From Nephromyces sp. MM_2019 (Eukaryota > Apicomplexa > Aconoidasida > Nephromycida): 46,463 bases of DNA. Positions 43,961-46,463 of this stretch are shown one piece after another. The translations under genes and the position numbers were made by a program. The stretch is taken from the NCBI GenBank assembly GCA_015657535.1, contig JADHZB010001688.1:100010-146472 (forward strand), given 5' to 3'. Below the pieces are notes generated by a model that did no database searches, had not been told where the DNA came from, and worked only from the letters and a program-made list of their open reading frames with translations. How positions within the stretch are numbered: position 1 is the stretch's first letter; each line of letters begins with the position of its first letter.

Positions 43961-44719
43961 GGCTTTTCCCCTTTCCTAGTTTGGGAAAAAATAGAATTTT
44001 CTCGCAAACTGTTGACAATTTTTGGGAAATTCAAATGTTGCAGCGGGATTTTGGATTGATCAGGTTAAGTGGTTATGAATTCAGCTTTTTTTCTACGCAA
44101 TTTCTCTTCTTCCGGTGTTCCCGAGGGTGTATCACTACATGTCTACCTTTTGAAGCGCCATCCGGCGTATTTTCTTCTTGACTGACTTCGCGATACGCTC
44201 ATACATCTACGCTTTCTCCCAAATTTGATTCATATTCCTCTACATTTTCTTCTGTTAGTCGCCTGTTTATAAATCAGAGAATCACTTGCGAGGCGCGAAA
44301 AGTTGTCTTCTCCCCAGTTGGTTCGCTATCAATTTTCTTCCCTTCTTACCATTGAATGGCTTTCAGTACTTCATTGTGATGCGTATTTTAAGGATTAAAT
44401 AGCAGAGAAAAAGGTGTATAAAAAGGGAGGGCTTTGATTAGAGAGATTCTATGAGAGTAATCTCAAAGTATTGGAAGGGAGCTTCGTTGGTATGCTTTTG
44501 TAGTGTCGCTTGCATATAGGTGGCTTCGGATAGACGCACACAGATTTTTAGGTGCTCTTTCGATTATACACACATGCGCAGATAGCCTTTTTCGCGCGTA
44601 TGTGATATTTGCACATACAAATTTCGGCCTCGAAAAGCCAAGTGAACTTAGATGGATATACTAGATGTGGTAATGGAGGCTCATTTAAATATGCGTGCAC
44701 ACTAGGTACACACACACAT

Positions 44720-44772
44720 ACAAGGTGCACACACATGGAGGGTGCACACCATATTCAAGGTGCACACCCGCT
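44720..44772. repeat. Three-copy GGTGCACAC repeat
   Basis: GGTGCACAC occurs three times within about 50 bases, separated by unrelated spacers. The core GTGCAC is palindromic. Confidence 0.7.
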
Positions 44773-45009
44773 GAAGCGTACTTTCTTTCTCATACAAACT
44801 TACGCATTTATGGTAGCGTGCTAACACACAAACATGAGCTGAGATTATCACAAGCACGCCCAGACACACACTTAGAACTCTTTACCTTCCGAGTCTTCGT
44901 TAAAGCATGAATCTGTTAGAGTTTAGGGATAACATAAGTGGCTATACGAAGAAGTTGTGTAGATTTTTAGTTAAGAATCAATGAAGAAAAGACTTCCCAA
45001 GTATTATGG

Positions 45010-45215
45010 CTCATGCTGAGATGGGATGTCTTGAAGAGGGGTGGTGACTTGTAGAGGATTGTGTGTTGCAGAGGGATGGTTGATATGTTGGGGACTGTGC
45101 GTGTGTTGGAGAAAGATTGTGTGTTAGAGAGAGATGGTGAATTGAAGAGAGTTTTGTATTGCACAGGATTTGGTTGATATGTTGAGAACTATGTGTATGC
45201 GTTGATAAATTTTTT
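45010..45215. repeat. Degenerate GT/GA-rich minisatellite
   Basis: GATTGTGTGTTG-type units recur near 45058 and 45115, and GGTTGATATGTTG-type units recur near 45077 and 45171 (about 94 bases apart). Confidence 0.6.
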
Positions 45216-46463
45216 GACGGGAAGGAATTGTTTGTGAGAAAGGGAGTGCGGGTTGAGGGGTGCCTTTTGTTAATAAGGGGAACATCGTAGGCTTAAGAGT
45301 TTAAAAAGGATGGGTAGAAGAAGGCAATTCTTAAGACTAGGTATCTTCAAGGGTTTCATTAGTGGGTAGAGGTGTGTGTCTGGATGAGATTGAAGCTTTT
45401 TTTCCCTCATGATGAGGAAGGAATGGAGGTTCTTTTTATACAATTTTGGTAAAAGGGGGCTTTCTGAGTGTTTTGGTTGCTTTTAGACATGCTCTGTCTC
45501 CTAGCTGCCAATATTTCTTAGCGAAAGGTCATAGTGCAGTTAATTAAAGTATCTAAGCGGTGTCGAGCTCCTCCTATATATGGCATTGTGTGTGCGTCTG
45601 TGTATGTTTGCACTGGTCTTTGTGTTAGTATATGTGCATGTGTGTCTGAATTAGTGTGCGTATGTATTTGTGTGAGCTGGTGTGTCTCTTTGTGCGTGTG
45701 TATGTCCATCCCCTGGGTGTGAAATATATCTCTGCATGTGTATATATATTTGCACTTTTGTATGTGTGTTTCTCCCCCGATTCTGGTATGCGCTAAAACC
45801 CGTTAATGTATCACTAGCTTCTTTTCTTCCTGTATAGATATCACATGGTGAGACCTGCGCTCCGGCTACTCTCATAAACTAAGGCTTGATCGGCTACTTC
45901 ATATATATCTTGTGTGTACCTTACGCACACACTTAGCATGCGTTCCTTGGAGGGTTGTTTTGTAGAAGAAACCTGAAGACTTTAAGGAAGCTTAATAGTC
46001 CCAGTTTAGAGAGAGCCTTCCTCATATCGATTAGCTGACTAGAGGGGCTAGTCTCAGCTGATGAAAAGGAATTCAAGGAACACACACAAAATCATGCTTT
46101 TATAAGAGGAACTGCATAAACAGGTAGGTCGACACACAAGGAAGAATGGTAACCCTAGGGGGGGATAATCATATAGCATCACTACACCGGTGCCTATAGA
46201 CACACTGGGGGGGGCAGGCAAAAGCACACGGGAAGATAGCACTTGGGAAGGTTTATATACACTAAAATAGTTGCGCCCATATGGAGGATCCGCACACGCA
46301 CTTTGGTATACACGCAATTTGGGTTGAACACACGCTGCGAGCCTTGTAGAGTTAATATATTAAGCGTAACGCACACTTCATTCCATGTCCACCTATACTG
46401 TTTGATGCTAAGGAAAATGCTTTGAGGATAGTGCACAACCCTCCTACATTCAACTTACCCCCC

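Larger units (their letters stand above)
40443..46463. other. Right-end region, mostly non-coding
   Basis: About 6 kb with one good exon (41346-41474), one ambiguous open frame (43547-43960) and several GT- or CA-rich degenerate repeats after 44700. Other frames of 60-80 codons (for example 42122-42337, 42693-42908, 45534-45722) lack motifs, and several are products of GT-rich sequence. Confidence 0.45.

Overview
The window is the left end of a linear eukaryotic chromosome. It opens with CCCTAAA repeats (TTTAGGG-type telomere, known from plants, many alveolates, oomycetes and other protists). It continues with AT-rich sequence holding multi-exon genes with GT-AG introns, long intergenic stretches and many CA/TG microsatellites. 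No bacterial features (operons, ribosome binding sites, insertion sequences, CRISPR) and no rRNA or tRNA genes were seen. A unicellular eukaryote is the likeliest source, but nothing here fixes the lineage. All gene models were built by hand from reading frames, splice sites and intron phase, so first exons and some internal exons are incomplete.

Layout. (1) 1-66: telomere. (2) About 591-3654, plus strand: the C-terminal half of a predicted ABC-class ATPase (PF09818/DUF2791 type). Its P-loop half is not visible before the telomere, and part of one exon is duplicated in tandem. (3) 5761-7804, minus strand: an unrecognised protein of at least eight phase-consistent exons with a basic coiled-coil C-terminus. 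(4) 8273-8698, minus: a Pro/Ala-rich coding segment. (5) 8721-13814: about 5 kb with no convincing gene. (6) 13815-24338, minus: an inositol polyphosphate 5-phosphatase spread over about 10.5 kb, whose motifs WN-M-G, FQES, GDFNFR, P-S-WTDRIL and SDHSP lie on separate exons with large microsatellite-bearing introns. (7) 24435-28678: several minus-strand coding segments of unknown function (26296-26532, 27111-27663, 28445-28678). (8) 29289-36974, plus: a large protein with an N-terminal Met-Gly-Cys lipidation motif, armadillo/HEAT-like helices and a long Ser-rich disordered tail. (9) 39765-40442, minus: a single-exon four-pass membrane protein. (10) 40443-46463: mostly non-coding, with one isolated plus-strand exon (41346-41474) and degenerate GT-rich repeats.

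How the parts relate. Genes alternate in orientation: 3654 and 5761 are convergent ends, and 28678/29289 is a head-to-head pair sharing about 610 bases. The best-supported biology is phosphoinositide turnover (5-phosphatase) beside a probably membrane-anchored ARM-like protein and a tetraspan protein; no functional link among them can be shown from sequence. The most unusual points are the telomere-truncated ATPase with its duplicated exon, and complementary CA/TG tracts in the two introns flanking the 5-phosphatase exon that carries WTDRIL.
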